DNA of 64,000 nt from Novipirellula caenicola (GCF_039545035.1 NZ_BAABRO010000008.1:186001-250000); one strand, 5' to 3'. Shown: positions 51,913 to 61,565, counted from the first letter of the stretch. Notes: generated from the sequence alone by a model not told the origin. Numbers and translations: made by a program.

Positions 51913-53048
51913 TCGGTCTGCACTTCTCGAAAACGGACGTAGGCGATCGGTCCAAGCACCAACAGCGGCACCCAGGCCGCCATCGCCGGTGACAACAAAT
52001 AACCGCTGCCGCCCATCGCACCGGAAAGCGTTTTGATGGCGAAGAAAAACAGCACGGTGCCGATGGCCACGGCAATCATCAAGAATAAATTGCGACCACG
52101 TCGATTGACCACGATTGGTAGCCCCAACAACACCAACGCGTAATCCAGTGGCGGACGAACCATCCGTTCGTGCAGTAACACTTGAACGCTTAAACTGCTG
52201 TGCACGGCGGGGTTTTTGACGCGTGAGGCGATTTCGGAAATCGAAACAAAACGAGATGTCGATTGGTCGGTTTGTAAGAACTCGGAATTGATCGTCGTCG
52301 CGATAAAACACTCGTTCGGTTTCAACCACGGGTGGTCATGAGGCGTCAAAATCACGGGCCGGTGTTCCGTTCCGACCGAGGCGAGCGAGGCGATATTCTC
52401 TGGACGTTTGATCCCGCTAACCAAGTAGCCTTCGGCATGATCCTCGGTCGCTTCGCTCCACTGTGCCGATTTCGCGGTAATCAAATCACCGAATCCCTCA
52501 AAGTCACCATCGAGACGAAAACTGGGGTAATTGATTCGTTTGCTGCGAGGCAGCAGCGAAGCTCCCTCGATCAAAATTTGGTTGGTCAAATCGTAGCAAG
52601 GAAGAATCGGTTGCTCGGATTCCTGTTCCAACTCTTTGGCCTTCATCGCCAACGCGTCGCGGTAATGAGGCAACAAGCATTCGCGGTTGGCCAATTGAAG
52701 ACTGATGATGAAAAAGGACGCGATCAACATCGGACGCAGAATGCGGCCATGCGAGATGCCGGCGGACAATGTTGCGGTCAATTCGCCCGTCCGGCGGAGC
52801 CAACCGACCGTAAACAGCAGTGACATCAATACGATGATCGCGCCGGTCCAATCAAACAGCAACAGCATGTAGGGGCCGTAATACCGCAGCATCACCGCCG
52901 CTAAACCGCCCTCGGTGCGACCGAGGTGCACCAGATCATCCAGGCTGGTGAAAGCGTGGAAAACAATGAAAATGCCCGCGATCGAGCAAAAACATACCAC
53001 CACCGTGCGGATAAAAAGAATCAGGATGTATCGATCAATCTTGGTCAC
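51909..53048 (-). CDS. LptF/LptG-family permease
   Basis: 379 residues from a GTG at 53048. Six membrane segments in the LptF/G plan: ~9-33, ~59-85 and ~95-118 first, then a large periplasmic domain (~130-285) with jelly-roll-type strands, then three C-terminal helices (ALVLLGLPIVVNRRGRNLFL, AIGTVLFFFAIKTL, AAWVPLLVLGPIAYVRF). Contains ELTATLSAGISHGRILRPML, the conserved cytosolic loop. It is part of the LPS export bridge; LptB and a second permease are elsewhere. Neighbours are glycosyltransferases. Confidence 0.9.
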   Translation of the reverse strand: MTKIDRYILILFIRTVVVCFCSIAGIFIVFHAFTSLDDLVHLGRTEGGLAAVMLRYYGPYMLLLFDWTGAIIVLMSLLFTVGWLRRTGELTATLSAGISHGRILRPMLIASFFIISLQLANRECLLPHYRDALAMKAKELEQESEQPILPCYDLTNQILIEGASLLPRSKRINYPSFRLDGDFEGFGDLITAKSAQWSEATEDHAEGYLVSGIKRPENIASLASVGTEHRPVILTPHDHPWLKPNECFIATTINSEFLQTDQSTSRFVSISEIASRVKNPAVHSSLSVQVLLHERMVRPPLDYALVLLGLPIVVNRRGRNLFLMIAVAIGTVLFFFAIKTLSGAMGGSGYLLSPAMAAWVPLLVLGPIAYVRFREVQTE

Positions 53049-53220
53049 GATCTATCCGGCATTTTCTGAAAAAGAGGTGCGGTGAGAGGGGAAATGGCAA
53101 CACAGCGGAACACCGATGTGCGACCGATTGTCTAGCCAATGAGCGAATCAAGTTGATTCCTTCACGGGGTCACTATCCAAATTCAAGCCTGACAAGACAA
53201 GACCAGTGCGTTGATGGCGA

Positions 53221-54828
53221 TCACCGCGTTGCGGATTGGGGTGGCAAGGCTCCGATCCGATCACTGGCGGATAACGGATCGTAAATCGCCGCGATCGGAT
53301 CGATCGAATGTTCCATTTGTGCAAAGCCGAGTGTCGTGGTTGCCGATTCGTCACCATACAAGTAGCGGTATCGGCGACTCTGCCAAACCAATCGATCGGT
53401 CGGTTGGCCGACGATTTCGATCGCAAATTCGCTTAGTTGATCGTTGGCATTGGGGCTGCAAGCATCACTTGCCACGACGACCTGCTGATTGCCGCGAGCC
53501 AGGATTTTGAGCAGCGATTCGCTATCGACCAAGTGACGTTGGTCCATCGAAATGACCAGCGAGTGAGGAAATTGAAGTTTCAAATTTCCGGCACTGTGCA
53601 TATGAGGCGTGATGATGATCGCCGGTGTCGATCCGACTTCATCTTGAATCGTTTGAGCGAACTGCGGATAGGGAATGTTCAACCAGATGAACCGGTTGCG
53701 TTTTTGCGAAAACATGGGGCGGGCGACGATCGCGACCAAAACGACCGCCATCAACGTCACCGCACTGATGCAAACGCGGTTCATCGCTACGCGGTCAAGG
53801 TAGGCGTATCGACCCACGCGGAGCATCAAGTAGGCGGGAAACAAACACGCAAACGGTTGAATCCAGCGGTTTTTGAACTCCAGTGCATTGCCGGACAATA
53901 CAAGCATCATCAGTGCGAGTCCGACAATCAAAAAGAATCGTTCAATCAACAACGTGGTTGGGTCGGTCGCATCGCGATTGGATTTCCATTGCAACAGGAT
54001 GCTTTTTAGCGAGTCACGAAAGGCAACCAAAAAGATCGCCAGCGTTAACAAGCAACATGCAAGCGTGGAAGTCACCAGGGCGTAAGCCCCGTGCGAAACA
54101 TTGCTGCTCCACGAATCCGTTTGTTCGGTGGTCAACGTCGAAATGGTTTTGGATGACGCCAGCTGAAGATGATCGATCGCCCAATAGGTATGAGGTGCAA
54201 CCAGCACGGCGGCGACGACAACCGAAAGGATCAAACGACGATCAAGCAACCAGCGGCGATAACTTGGCACCGAAATCGCCGCAGCGGCCACCGCCACGAT
54301 CACAATCGCAAAGTTGTATTTACTCAGTAAGCCAAAGCCACAGGTCAAACCGATCGCAACGTACCATTTCCAGTGCGGTTGGTGACGCAGCGAAACCACG
54401 CAGTACACCAATAAACTAACGGCAAACGTGACCGCCACGGTGTGCGACAGATCGCGATGGCTTTCCCAGGAAATTTGCGGGATCGTCATCATCGCAAGCG
54501 AAGCGACCAACGCCATCGCGGCATTCCCGGTGGCTTTATGGACGGTGCCAAAGACACAGAGGTACGTCAGTGCCAACAACACGTTTTTCAGCAAGGCGAG
54601 CGGCATCACGCCGTAGCCAAAGACATGGAACATGGCTGTTTGCATCCACGTGTACAGCGGTGGTTGGCTGTTGTAGCCAAGCGAAAACCACTGAGACAAA
54701 AACGCTTGTTCGGATTCGTCAAAATCGAGCGAACCGGAAATGCAGACACGCACGATGACGTGCAAACCGAAGTAGGCGAGCAAAACCGCTGCAAATCGAT
54801 AGCGTTTTTCTAGGATCCAATCAAGCAT
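53221..54828 (-). CDS. GT39/ArnT-like membrane glycosyltransferase
   Basis: 535 residues from the ATG at 54828. Many membrane segments (about 11). The N-terminal luminal loop has the DE motif of the PMT/ArnT superfamily (SLDFDESEQAFLSQWFSL, NSQPPLYTWMQTAMF), then LLKNVLLALTYLCVFGTVHK and GFGLLSKYNFAIVIVA. It ends in a soluble domain (VGSTPAIIITPHMHSAGNLK). It uses lipid-linked sugars to modify lipid A or proteins. Four bases separate it from the upstream GT2 gene, so they are one transcript. Confidence 0.88.
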   Translation of the reverse strand: MLDWILEKRYRFAAVLLAYFGLHVIVRVCISGSLDFDESEQAFLSQWFSLGYNSQPPLYTWMQTAMFHVFGYGVMPLALLKNVLLALTYLCVFGTVHKATGNAAMALVASLAMMTIPQISWESHRDLSHTVAVTFAVSLLVYCVVSLRHQPHWKWYVAIGLTCGFGLLSKYNFAIVIVAVAAAAISVPSYRRWLLDRRLILSVVVAAVLVAPHTYWAIDHLQLASSKTISTLTTEQTDSWSSNVSHGAYALVTSTLACCLLTLAIFLVAFRDSLKSILLQWKSNRDATDPTTLLIERFFLIVGLALMMLVLSGNALEFKNRWIQPFACLFPAYLMLRVGRYAYLDRVAMNRVCISAVTLMAVVLVAIVARPMFSQKRNRFIWLNIPYPQFAQTIQDEVGSTPAIIITPHMHSAGNLKLQFPHSLVISMDQRHLVDSESLLKILARGNQQVVVASDACSPNANDQLSEFAIEIVGQPTDRLVWQSRRYRYLYGDESATTTLGFAQMEHSIDPIAAIYDPLSASDRIGALPPQSATR

Positions 54829-54832
54829 TGGC

Positions 54833-55963
54833 TTAGCCAGCTCGTCTTTCTCGAGGAGTCTCGGATGGGCTGTGTGGAAGCGGCAATAAATAATCTCGGG
54901 GGACCGACACCGATCCGGACGCATCGCCACGGCCGGACGCCACATTGGCTGCGTGGGCGTTGGCTGCGAGGGTCGTGTGATGATGACGCGTGAAGTAACC
55001 GGGTTGGCTGGAGGATTGGTAGTAGATCCGCGACAGCATTTCCGCCATCACACCAAAGCAGATCAGCTGCAGCGAGGAAAGCGTGGCGATCGTGCCAATC
55101 AACAACATGGGGCGGGTTCCGATGTCTTGACCAAAGGCAAACTTGGCAACCCCGAGACTGCCCAGCATCAGCATTCCGATCGCGCCGACAAAGAGGCCAA
55201 CGCTGCCAAAAAAGTGCCCTGGACGCGCTCGGTATTTCATAAAGAACAACACCGACAACAAATCCAACACCACGCGGATGGTTCGAGAGATGCCATACTT
55301 TGAACTGCCATATTGGCGAGCCTGGTGACGGACTTCGATCTCGGAAATTCGCGATGGATGTGTCACCGCGGCAACCCATGCTGGGATAAAGCGGTGCATC
55401 TCGCCGATCAGCTTGACTTGTTTGATCACCGAGGCTCGATAGATCTTGAGGCTACATCCGTAGTCGCGGATCTGCACTCCGGTGACCTTGGCGATCAATC
55501 GGTTGGCGATCCATGACGGCACCAATCGCAGCAGAAAGCCGTCTTGGCGTTTTTTACGGCGACCCACCAACAGATCCAATTGGTTGGCTTCCAAGTGGGC
55601 GACCATTTTCGGGATGTCGGCGGGATCGTTCTGCAGATCTCCGTCCAACGTCGCGATCAACCGGCCTTGGGCTGCATCAATCCCTGCTTGCATCGCCGCG
55701 GTTTGACCGAAATTGCGGTATAGCGAGACGATATGAATGGGCAAACCTGACGCATCGGCGGCCGCCGTGGCGTTGGAGTAGGTTTGGTCGATACTGCCGT
55801 CGTCGACCAAGATGATCTCTAGCCTCGATGGTTCCTCTGCGAATGTTTCTTTCAGCGCAGCGATCAACGGCCCTACCGATTCCTCTTCGTTGTACAACGG
55901 AATTACGATGGAGAGTTGGATTGCGTCAGGTTCGGATCCATCCTGAGGTGATGCGTTCATCAT
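54833..55963 (-). CDS. GT2 polyprenyl-phosphate glycosyltransferase (ArnC/DPM-like)
   Basis: 376 residues from the ATG at 55963 (a second ATG is next to it). GT-A domain with QLSIVIPLYNEEESVGPLIA, LEIILVDDGSIDQTY, the metal site DGDLQNDPADIP, and GFQYR-equivalent RDYGCSLKIYR. Two membrane helices follow (GHFFGSVGLFVGAIGMLML, LLIGTIATLSSLQLICFGVM), then a His/Ala/Pro-rich tail (TRHHHTTLAANAHAANVAS). It forms a polyprenyl-phosphate sugar, the donor for the GT39 enzyme encoded next. The pairing matches ArnC-ArnT logic. Confidence 0.92.
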   Translation of the reverse strand: MMNASPQDGSEPDAIQLSIVIPLYNEEESVGPLIAALKETFAEEPSRLEIILVDDGSIDQTYSNATAAADASGLPIHIVSLYRNFGQTAAMQAGIDAAQGRLIATLDGDLQNDPADIPKMVAHLEANQLDLLVGRRKKRQDGFLLRLVPSWIANRLIAKVTGVQIRDYGCSLKIYRASVIKQVKLIGEMHRFIPAWVAAVTHPSRISEIEVRHQARQYGSSKYGISRTIRVVLDLLSVLFFMKYRARPGHFFGSVGLFVGAIGMLMLGSLGVAKFAFGQDIGTRPMLLIGTIATLSSLQLICFGVMAEMLSRIYYQSSSQPGYFTRHHHTTLAANAHAANVASGRGDASGSVSVPRDYLLPLPHSPSETPRERRAG

Positions 55964-56078
55964 GAGGTTTTTGTCGTCGTTCTTGCTACGCTGCCGCAGC
56001 AAAGGCGTTTCGGATTCATGACTGTCCCCGCGAATTCCGTTCGCTGGGATGGTCGTTCTTTCGGGGTATACTCAAGAG

Positions 56079-57734
56079 ATGAACGTGCCGTCCAGAGATA
56101 AATTGAATTCACCGATCGCCCCGACCGTTGCCGGGGAAGGAACGCTGCTTGATAGCGTGATGGCCGATTTCATCGAGCGACAGGAAAAAGGACTCTCCCC
56201 CGACCCCAACCAATATCTGATCGCGTACCCCCAATTTGCTGGCGAACTGAAAAGTTTTTTTCGCAATCATCACTGGCTCGCGGGCGATGCAAGTTCGGTT
56301 TCGGTCGCTCCCACGTTAGCGGGCACCAGGATCGGGCCCTATCGGATCGAGTGTGAGATTGCTCGCGGCGGCATGGGGGTCGTGTACCGAGCGATCCAAG
56401 ACAATCTTGGGCGTCCCGTCGCGTTGAAATTGATCAGCAGTGGCGTTTTGGCCTGCGAAGAAGAACGGCGACGGTTTCGGATCGAAGCCGAAGCGGCGGC
56501 CGGGTTGCATCACCCCGGTATCATTGCGATTCACGATATCGGGACATGGGGAGGTTATGAATACTTTTCGATGACCTTGGTCGAAGGGCCGACGCTGCAG
56601 CAAAAAGTCGACGCCCGAAATTCGGACAACCGGTGTTGGGATGATGCCGAAGCGGCCACGATCGTTCGCGACGTGGCGTGTGCGGTCGCCTACGCCCACC
56701 GTGCCGGCATCGTGCATCGGGATCTGAAGCCCGAAAATATTCTGATTTCAAGCGACGGACGCCCGTTGGTCGCCGATTTTGGGTTAGCCAAATGGCACCG
56801 TGACGGGGCGCTGGTCACACGCACCGGACAAGTTTTGGGAACCCCTCATTATATGAGTCCCGAGCAGGCCGCCGGGGGACGTGACGTCAACGAAACGTCG
56901 GACATCTATTCGCTCGGTGCGATCCTGTATGCGTTGCTGACCGGGCATCCGCCCCATCAAGGCCAATCGGCGGCCGACATTCTACGCTCGGTACTGCACG
57001 ACGACCCAATCTCGCCGCGTCTGATTCGCCACACGATCCCCACCGATTTGGAAGCAATTTGTTTGAAAGCAATGCACTACGAAGCCGAGTGTCGCTACCG
57101 CTCGGCCGAGGCGTTGGCGGAGGACCTGGATCGCTATCTCGCGGGCGAGGAAGTTGCAGCATCGAGCAGCGGGATTCTGGATCGAGTCGCTCGCGAAATT
57201 CGTCGTGACCAGCATCAGAACTATTTTGCCGCCTGGGGAAACACCCTGGTCGGCATCGGAATGATCATCTTCATTGCCCATGTGGCAATGTTTTGGCTTG
57301 ATCGGTTCTATTCGCTGCCGCACGGGATCGCTTACTGGGGGCCGCGAATCACAATGCTGTCATTCATATTTTCATGGATCTACTGGGCGCGGCGGGGGCA
57401 ATTTTTACCGCGAACCGTCGCCGAACGTCCCGTCTGGTCGATCTGGATCGGCTACTTAGCCACGCTGCTGACAATGAACTTGTTGTTGACGTTCGGCTCG
57501 CTGGATCATCGGGTGTTATTTCCGATCGCCGCAGCGCTCAGCGGGTTCGGTTTCATTGCGATGGGAGGCCACGTGTGGGGCGGCGCGGCGATTCTAGGCG
57601 TTTTGTTTCTCGTGGGGTCGCTCGTTTCGATCGTTTGGTTGCCTTATGCCTCGTTGATTTTTGGATCGATTTGGCTGCTGAATCTGTCCATATTGGGGTG
57701 GCATTATCGATCGCGGTCCCAGCCGGAAAATTAG
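56079..57734 (+). CDS. Membrane Ser/Thr protein kinase
   Basis: 551 residues from the ATG at 56079; an ATG at 56049 would add ten. A short N-terminal region (YLIAYPQFAGELKSFF) precedes the kinase domain: glycine loop IARGGMGVVYRA, VALKLIS, HRDLKPENIL, VADFGLAKWH, GTPHYMSPEQAAGG and DIYSLGAILYALLTGHPPHQ. After about residue 375 a five- to six-helix membrane block follows (TLVGIGMIIFIAHVAMFWLD). A PknB-like kinase tethered to the membrane, with no extracellular sensor repeats. Head-to-head with the GT2 gene. Confidence 0.93.
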   Translation: MNVPSRDKLNSPIAPTVAGEGTLLDSVMADFIERQEKGLSPDPNQYLIAYPQFAGELKSFFRNHHWLAGDASSVSVAPTLAGTRIGPYRIECEIARGGMGVVYRAIQDNLGRPVALKLISSGVLACEEERRRFRIEAEAAAGLHHPGIIAIHDIGTWGGYEYFSMTLVEGPTLQQKVDARNSDNRCWDDAEAATIVRDVACAVAYAHRAGIVHRDLKPENILISSDGRPLVADFGLAKWHRDGALVTRTGQVLGTPHYMSPEQAAGGRDVNETSDIYSLGAILYALLTGHPPHQGQSAADILRSVLHDDPISPRLIRHTIPTDLEAICLKAMHYEAECRYRSAEALAEDLDRYLAGEEVAASSSGILDRVAREIRRDQHQNYFAAWGNTLVGIGMIIFIAHVAMFWLDRFYSLPHGIAYWGPRITMLSFIFSWIYWARRGQFLPRTVAERPVWSIWIGYLATLLTMNLLLTFGSLDHRVLFPIAAALSGFGFIAMGGHVWGGAAILGVLFLVGSLVSIVWLPYASLIFGSIWLLNLSILGWHYRSRSQPEN

Positions 57735-57903
57735 CGATGCCCGCATTTTCCGAATAATCGTTGCGTGAGTGAATCGTCGTCACGATCGATGCCGACTGCA
57801 CAAGGTAGCGACGGATGTCGTTGTCGACAAAATCGTTATGACAACCATTGCAATGACGTCAAGCATCTTCCGACCTTTGATTCCCGCTGCAAACGGCAAA
57901 GTT

Positions 57904-58410
57904 ATGTCACGAATTTTTCTTGCCCTTACGATCGCCTGTTTCGCCGTCACGGCAGATGCACATCACCCCGATCGCGAAAACCAACCGGTTTATCCGCGAA
58001 TTGATGTGATTGGACCGCTGGGAAACCGGTTGCCCGAGTCCTATCGCCGAAAATACAACCGTCCAACCTACGTCGGTGGCAAGATCGCCTATTGCATCGC
58101 ACCGTCGAGCCGCGAGGCGATGGCGTGGCACAACGCCGAACATCGTGGCAGCTACGAGAAAAAGGGATGCCGGACGGTCACGACCTATTTTTACCCAAAA
58201 CCATGGGAAGCATTGAAAATCGGGCCTCGTCCATCATCGGCGTCCCAGCAGGACGGATTGGTCCAAGCGGTCGAGGACATTGCGGATCCATCGGTCTTGC
58301 CGGACCAAGTCACCGATTATCTCAAGGTCGATTCGGTTCACCCGGCCCCCGGTGAAGCTCCCGCACCAAAGCTGCAACTCGCCGACCCGCTCGATTTGAT
58401 CGAAGAGTAG
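57904..58410 (+). CDS. Secreted protein, unknown function
   Basis: 168 residues from the ATG at 57904. Signal IFLALTIACFAVTADAHH, then a Pro/Tyr/His-rich protein: YPRIDVIGPLGNRLPESYRR, YVGGKIAYCIAPSSREAMAW, HNAEHRGSYEKKGCRTVTTY. Two Cys could form one disulfide. Forty-five in-frame upstream residues lack signal character. No family recognised. It is followed 348 bases later by the TolC-type gene. Confidence 0.7.
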   Translation: MSRIFLALTIACFAVTADAHHPDRENQPVYPRIDVIGPLGNRLPESYRRKYNRPTYVGGKIAYCIAPSSREAMAWHNAEHRGSYEKKGCRTVTTYFYPKPWEALKIGPRPSSASQQDGLVQAVEDIADPSVLPDQVTDYLKVDSVHPAPGEAPAPKLQLADPLDLIEE

Positions 58411-58758
58411 AAGTGTTCTCGTTCGCGCCGCATCGCTACCCAAAGTAGATGGCATTGAGATGGCGGCGGGGGCGCAACGAGGCAAATGTCCGTGAATTGC
58501 ACGGCGAATTGCACCTAAAACCGGCACTTCAGCACAAATTTGCTTCGACTTCAAGAAAATTCTCAGAAGCGTCAAAGTTTACCTAACCGGACTCCGATAA
58601 CTACTTTCGGACGAGGAGGTCTCGAGTTGCTACGTGGCAGCTTCGGGACCTCACGGAGGGGGGCTTCCACACTCGGCCCGATCGAAATGCGCTCGTCGTC
58701 TTCATGGCGATACCGTTAAAGCGTGTTTCACGGCGGCACCGCCCAGGAAGCCTTGAGC
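58411..58758. other. Intergenic gap with a 25-bp repeat
   Basis: 348 bases between two rightward genes. It holds the second copy of the 25-bp dispersed repeat at 58435-58459. Otherwise unstructured; probably the tolC-type promoter region. Confidence 0.6.
58435..58459. repeat. 25-bp dispersed repeat, copy 2
   Basis: Identical over 25 bases to 14224-14248 and preceded in both cases by GCGCCGC. See that entry. Confidence 0.75.
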
Positions 58759-61179
58759 ATGAACCGCTCGCTGTTACGATTTACTGCGTATCTTCAGCTT
58801 GGGATTACCATCCTATTCGCGTGTGGATGCGCACCGACACAACCGTTTTTTCTGAATGAGTCCCCGGACCTTCAGTTCTATCTCAATCAAGCGACGGCGA
58901 TCGAGTATCCCGACGTCGAGGTTGAGCATTTGGCTGAAACCACCGGTGCACTTCCTCCGTTGACCGTTGGTAATCACGATTACCAATTCTGGGATCTGAC
59001 GTTGGAAGAGTGCGTATCGATCGCGCTTCAGAACTCGAAGTTCTTCATTACCACCAACGGTAACGCTGAGTTCCGCCAAAACATCGCGACTCAGTTCACC
59101 AGTGGAAATGCGGACCAGTTCGGCAGCATCTACGACATCGCCATTCAGCAATCGACCACCCAATCGGTTCCGTTGACCGTCGACAGCGACGGCAACCGCA
59201 CCCTGCCTCGTGGCGTTTTGCGGGCCAACCAGGTCGGCGGTGTGGAAGACGCCTTGGCCGAGTTTGATGCTCAAGCCAGCGGTTTCGTTAACTACGGTAC
59301 CACCGATCGCACCCGTAACGTTGGTTTCGCGAATAGCATCAACCCGCAAATCGCGAAAGCGACCGACACTACGCAGCAAGCGGCAATCAGCAAGCGATTT
59401 GCCACCGGTGGCGTCGCAACGCTTCGTCAACAAGTCATCTATTCGCGAAGCAACGCTGAAATCAGTTCCGTTTCACGAGCCGTCCCAAGCGACTGGACCG
59501 CACTGATCGAAGCTCAAGTGCAGCACCCGTTGATGCGAAACCGTGGCACGTTGATCAACCGCATTCCAGTGGTCTTGGCAAGTTTGAACGAAGACCTTTC
59601 GATCGCGGATTTCGAAGCTCAGGTGCGTAACCTGGTCCGTGACGTCGAGAACACTTACTGGGACCTGTACGTGTCCTACCGAAATGTCGCGACGTCGATC
59701 ATCGGTCGTAACAGTGCGATCGCGACCGCTCAATTCGCTCGTTTGAATTTGGAAAACGGCACCGGCACTCGCCAAGAATTGGCTCAAGCAGTCGAGCAGT
59801 ACTACCAATTCCGTGGCATTTTGGAATCGGCCATCGCCGGTTCGAATGTTCCCGGTGCGGACCGTTTCGGAGTCTACGGCAACGAACGCCGCATGCGTGA
59901 ATTGCTCGGCATCGCCGCGACCGATGGACGTCTGATTCGTCCGATTGACGAGCCTTCATTGGCCCGCGTTGAATTCGACTGGAACGAATCAGTTGCACAA
60001 ATGTTGTACCTCAGCCCTGAGATTCGCCGTAACAAAACTCGGCTCAAACAGGCTGAGTTGGAGTTGATCTCTGCCAAGAACCAAATTTTGCCCGAAGTCA
60101 ATCTATCGCTGCTTTACCGCTGGGTCGGCCAAGGCGACACGCTGGGCCCACCACAGCGACGTGACGTCGATGGACCAAACCCCGGCAGCAGTGCGTTGGC
60201 GGAACTTACGAGCGGCGATTACCAAGAAGGTGCAATTCGATTGGACATCACGCCTCCGGCAATCGGAGCACGTCGTGAACTGGCACGCATCCGTGGTGCT
60301 AAGTGGCGAGTGGTTCGTGAAAAGTCGTTCTTGCAAGAACAAGAGCGTTTGCAGGTCAGTCTGTTGAGTGATGCCACCGCGAAAGTGGCGACTCACTACC
60401 AACTCGTACAAACCAATGCACAACGATGGCAAGCGGCTGAGCAAGAAGTGGAAGCTCGATTGGCCGAATTCAAGGGCGGTCGAAGCCCCGTGAATGTCGT
60501 GCTGCAAAGTCAACAACGTCGTGCTCAAGCACAAATCGATTACTACCGAGCCCTTGGTGAATACAACAAATCGATCAACTACGTCGACTTCCTCAAAGGC
60601 ACCCTACTGGCTAACAGCAACATTACGTTGGCCGAAGGACCTTGGAATAAGAAAGCGTACTGGGATGCACTGGAACGAGCACGTGAGCGAAGTGCTGGAA
60701 AGCAAGTCAAGTACGGCGTGACACGACCCGAGGTCGTTCGCACCGGACCCGTGCAAGATGCGGATTCCGCCGCCAACATGATGGGCGGATCGGCAGGGCA
60801 CGGCGGAGCAATGATCATCGGTGATCCTAACGATCCGCTGAACATGAACCTGTCGCCTTACCGTGACACGATCGAAGTGGACGATGTTCCGCTGAGCGAG
60901 ATGGGGACTCCGCAGCAAATGTTTTCACCCGGCGTCTCGCCTGAGCAATTTGCACCCACGAATCCGACCACCCCGCGAGCTCGTGAATCGGTTCCGCCGA
61001 TGCCAACGATCGACAGCTTGCCAGATTCGGGATCACTACAACCGCTGGACATTCCAATCGGCAGTGCCGTCGCACCGATGAACTACGAAACGCCCGCCGC
61101 CTCGGCCCACATTTCGGACGACGTCGACGTCAGCTACACACCGATCCCGGTCGCACGTCGACCCTTACCGTCTCGTTAA
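58759..61179 (+). CDS. Long TolC-family outer membrane lipoprotein
   Basis: 806 residues from the ATG at 58759, well over the 450-500 of TolC. Lipoprotein signal QLGITILFACGC with Cys ~25-27. Two TolC-type repeats are seen: first half with LTLEECVSIALQNSKFFITT and LVRDVENTYWDLYVSYRNVA, second half with EVNLSLLYRWVGQGD, QVSLLSDATAKVATHYQLV and AEQEVEARLAEFKGGRSPV. The last ~150 residues are a Pro-rich, probably disordered tail (ending VDVSYTPIPVARRPLPSR). Forms a trans-periplasmic efflux duct. No inner-membrane pump gene is adjacent. Confidence 0.9.
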   Translation: MNRSLLRFTAYLQLGITILFACGCAPTQPFFLNESPDLQFYLNQATAIEYPDVEVEHLAETTGALPPLTVGNHDYQFWDLTLEECVSIALQNSKFFITTNGNAEFRQNIATQFTSGNADQFGSIYDIAIQQSTTQSVPLTVDSDGNRTLPRGVLRANQVGGVEDALAEFDAQASGFVNYGTTDRTRNVGFANSINPQIAKATDTTQQAAISKRFATGGVATLRQQVIYSRSNAEISSVSRAVPSDWTALIEAQVQHPLMRNRGTLINRIPVVLASLNEDLSIADFEAQVRNLVRDVENTYWDLYVSYRNVATSIIGRNSAIATAQFARLNLENGTGTRQELAQAVEQYYQFRGILESAIAGSNVPGADRFGVYGNERRMRELLGIAATDGRLIRPIDEPSLARVEFDWNESVAQMLYLSPEIRRNKTRLKQAELELISAKNQILPEVNLSLLYRWVGQGDTLGPPQRRDVDGPNPGSSALAELTSGDYQEGAIRLDITPPAIGARRELARIRGAKWRVVREKSFLQEQERLQVSLLSDATAKVATHYQLVQTNAQRWQAAEQEVEARLAEFKGGRSPVNVVLQSQQRRAQAQIDYYRALGEYNKSINYVDFLKGTLLANSNITLAEGPWNKKAYWDALERARERSAGKQVKYGVTRPEVVRTGPVQDADSAANMMGGSAGHGGAMIIGDPNDPLNMNLSPYRDTIEVDDVPLSEMGTPQQMFSPGVSPEQFAPTNPTTPRARESVPPMPTIDSLPDSGSLQPLDIPIGSAVAPMNYETPAASAHISDDVDVSYTPIPVARRPLPSR

Positions 61180-61219
61180 CTCACGAGACGCCCACCAATT
61201 TTCCTTCGGGCGGAGGCAT

Positions 61220-61262
61220 ACGAGGGTTGCCCGCATAACGCGTCGGGAACGACAACCCTCGT
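61220..61262. repeat. 10-bp inverted repeat after tolC-type gene
   Basis: ACGAGGGTTG (61220-61229) pairs perfectly with CAACCCTCGT (61253-61262), with 23 bases between, 40 bases after the stop codon. A transcript could form this stem just before the terminator. Confidence 0.7.
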
Positions 61263-61268
61263 AAAACG

Positions 61269-61304
61269 AAAGTTCGAGAGCGCCGCAAGGCGCCTCGAAC
61301 TTTT
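61269..61304. terminator. GNRA-loop terminator of the tolC-type gene
   Basis: Stem AAAGTTCGAG / CTCGAACTTT (10 bp), one-base bulge, then GCGCC / GGCGC (5 bp) capped by a GCAA tetraloop, followed by four T residues. It ends the tolC-type transcript; because A residues precede it, it could also work leftward. Confidence 0.75.
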
Positions 61305-61379
61305 CGTCGTTATCGGTAGCACAGGTTGCCAGTCTGTGATCCATGTGGAATTGGCTGCTAGCCTGTGATCTTCAGTGGA

Positions 61380-61406
61380 CGTAGCGAAAGTCGCCAAGAC
61401 TTTCGG
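61380..61406. repeat. CGAAAGTC hairpin repeat, copy 3
   Basis: CGTAGCGAAAGTCGCCAAGA then CTTTCGG, identical over the stem and loop to 6594-6620. Confidence 0.8.
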
Positions 61407-61499
61407 TGTTTGGGAAGGTGGGATCAATAAAAGTTGTAGATCGCTCCGCGTTGCATCGTTCCGATCCCGAGCGATCAGCAACGATCCGCCAGCATGGAC

Positions 61500-61565
61500 C
61501 GAAACTCTTGGCGAGTATCGCTACGGGGGAGGTAAGGACCAAAACTCTTGGCGAGTATCGCTACG
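61500..61565. repeat. Two inverted hairpin copies, 40 bp apart
   Basis: CGAAACTCTTGGCGAGTATC with GCTACG, then the same at 61540 with CAAAACTC. They are the reverse-strand form of the CGAAACTC hairpin with one stem mismatch each, and together form a 40-bp tandem duplication. Confidence 0.75.

Noticed and set aside
51913-52329. In-frame upstream extension of the GT2 gene
   Set aside because: It overlaps the LptF/G gene in another frame, and the conserved GT2 start follows the ATGA overlap at 51912.
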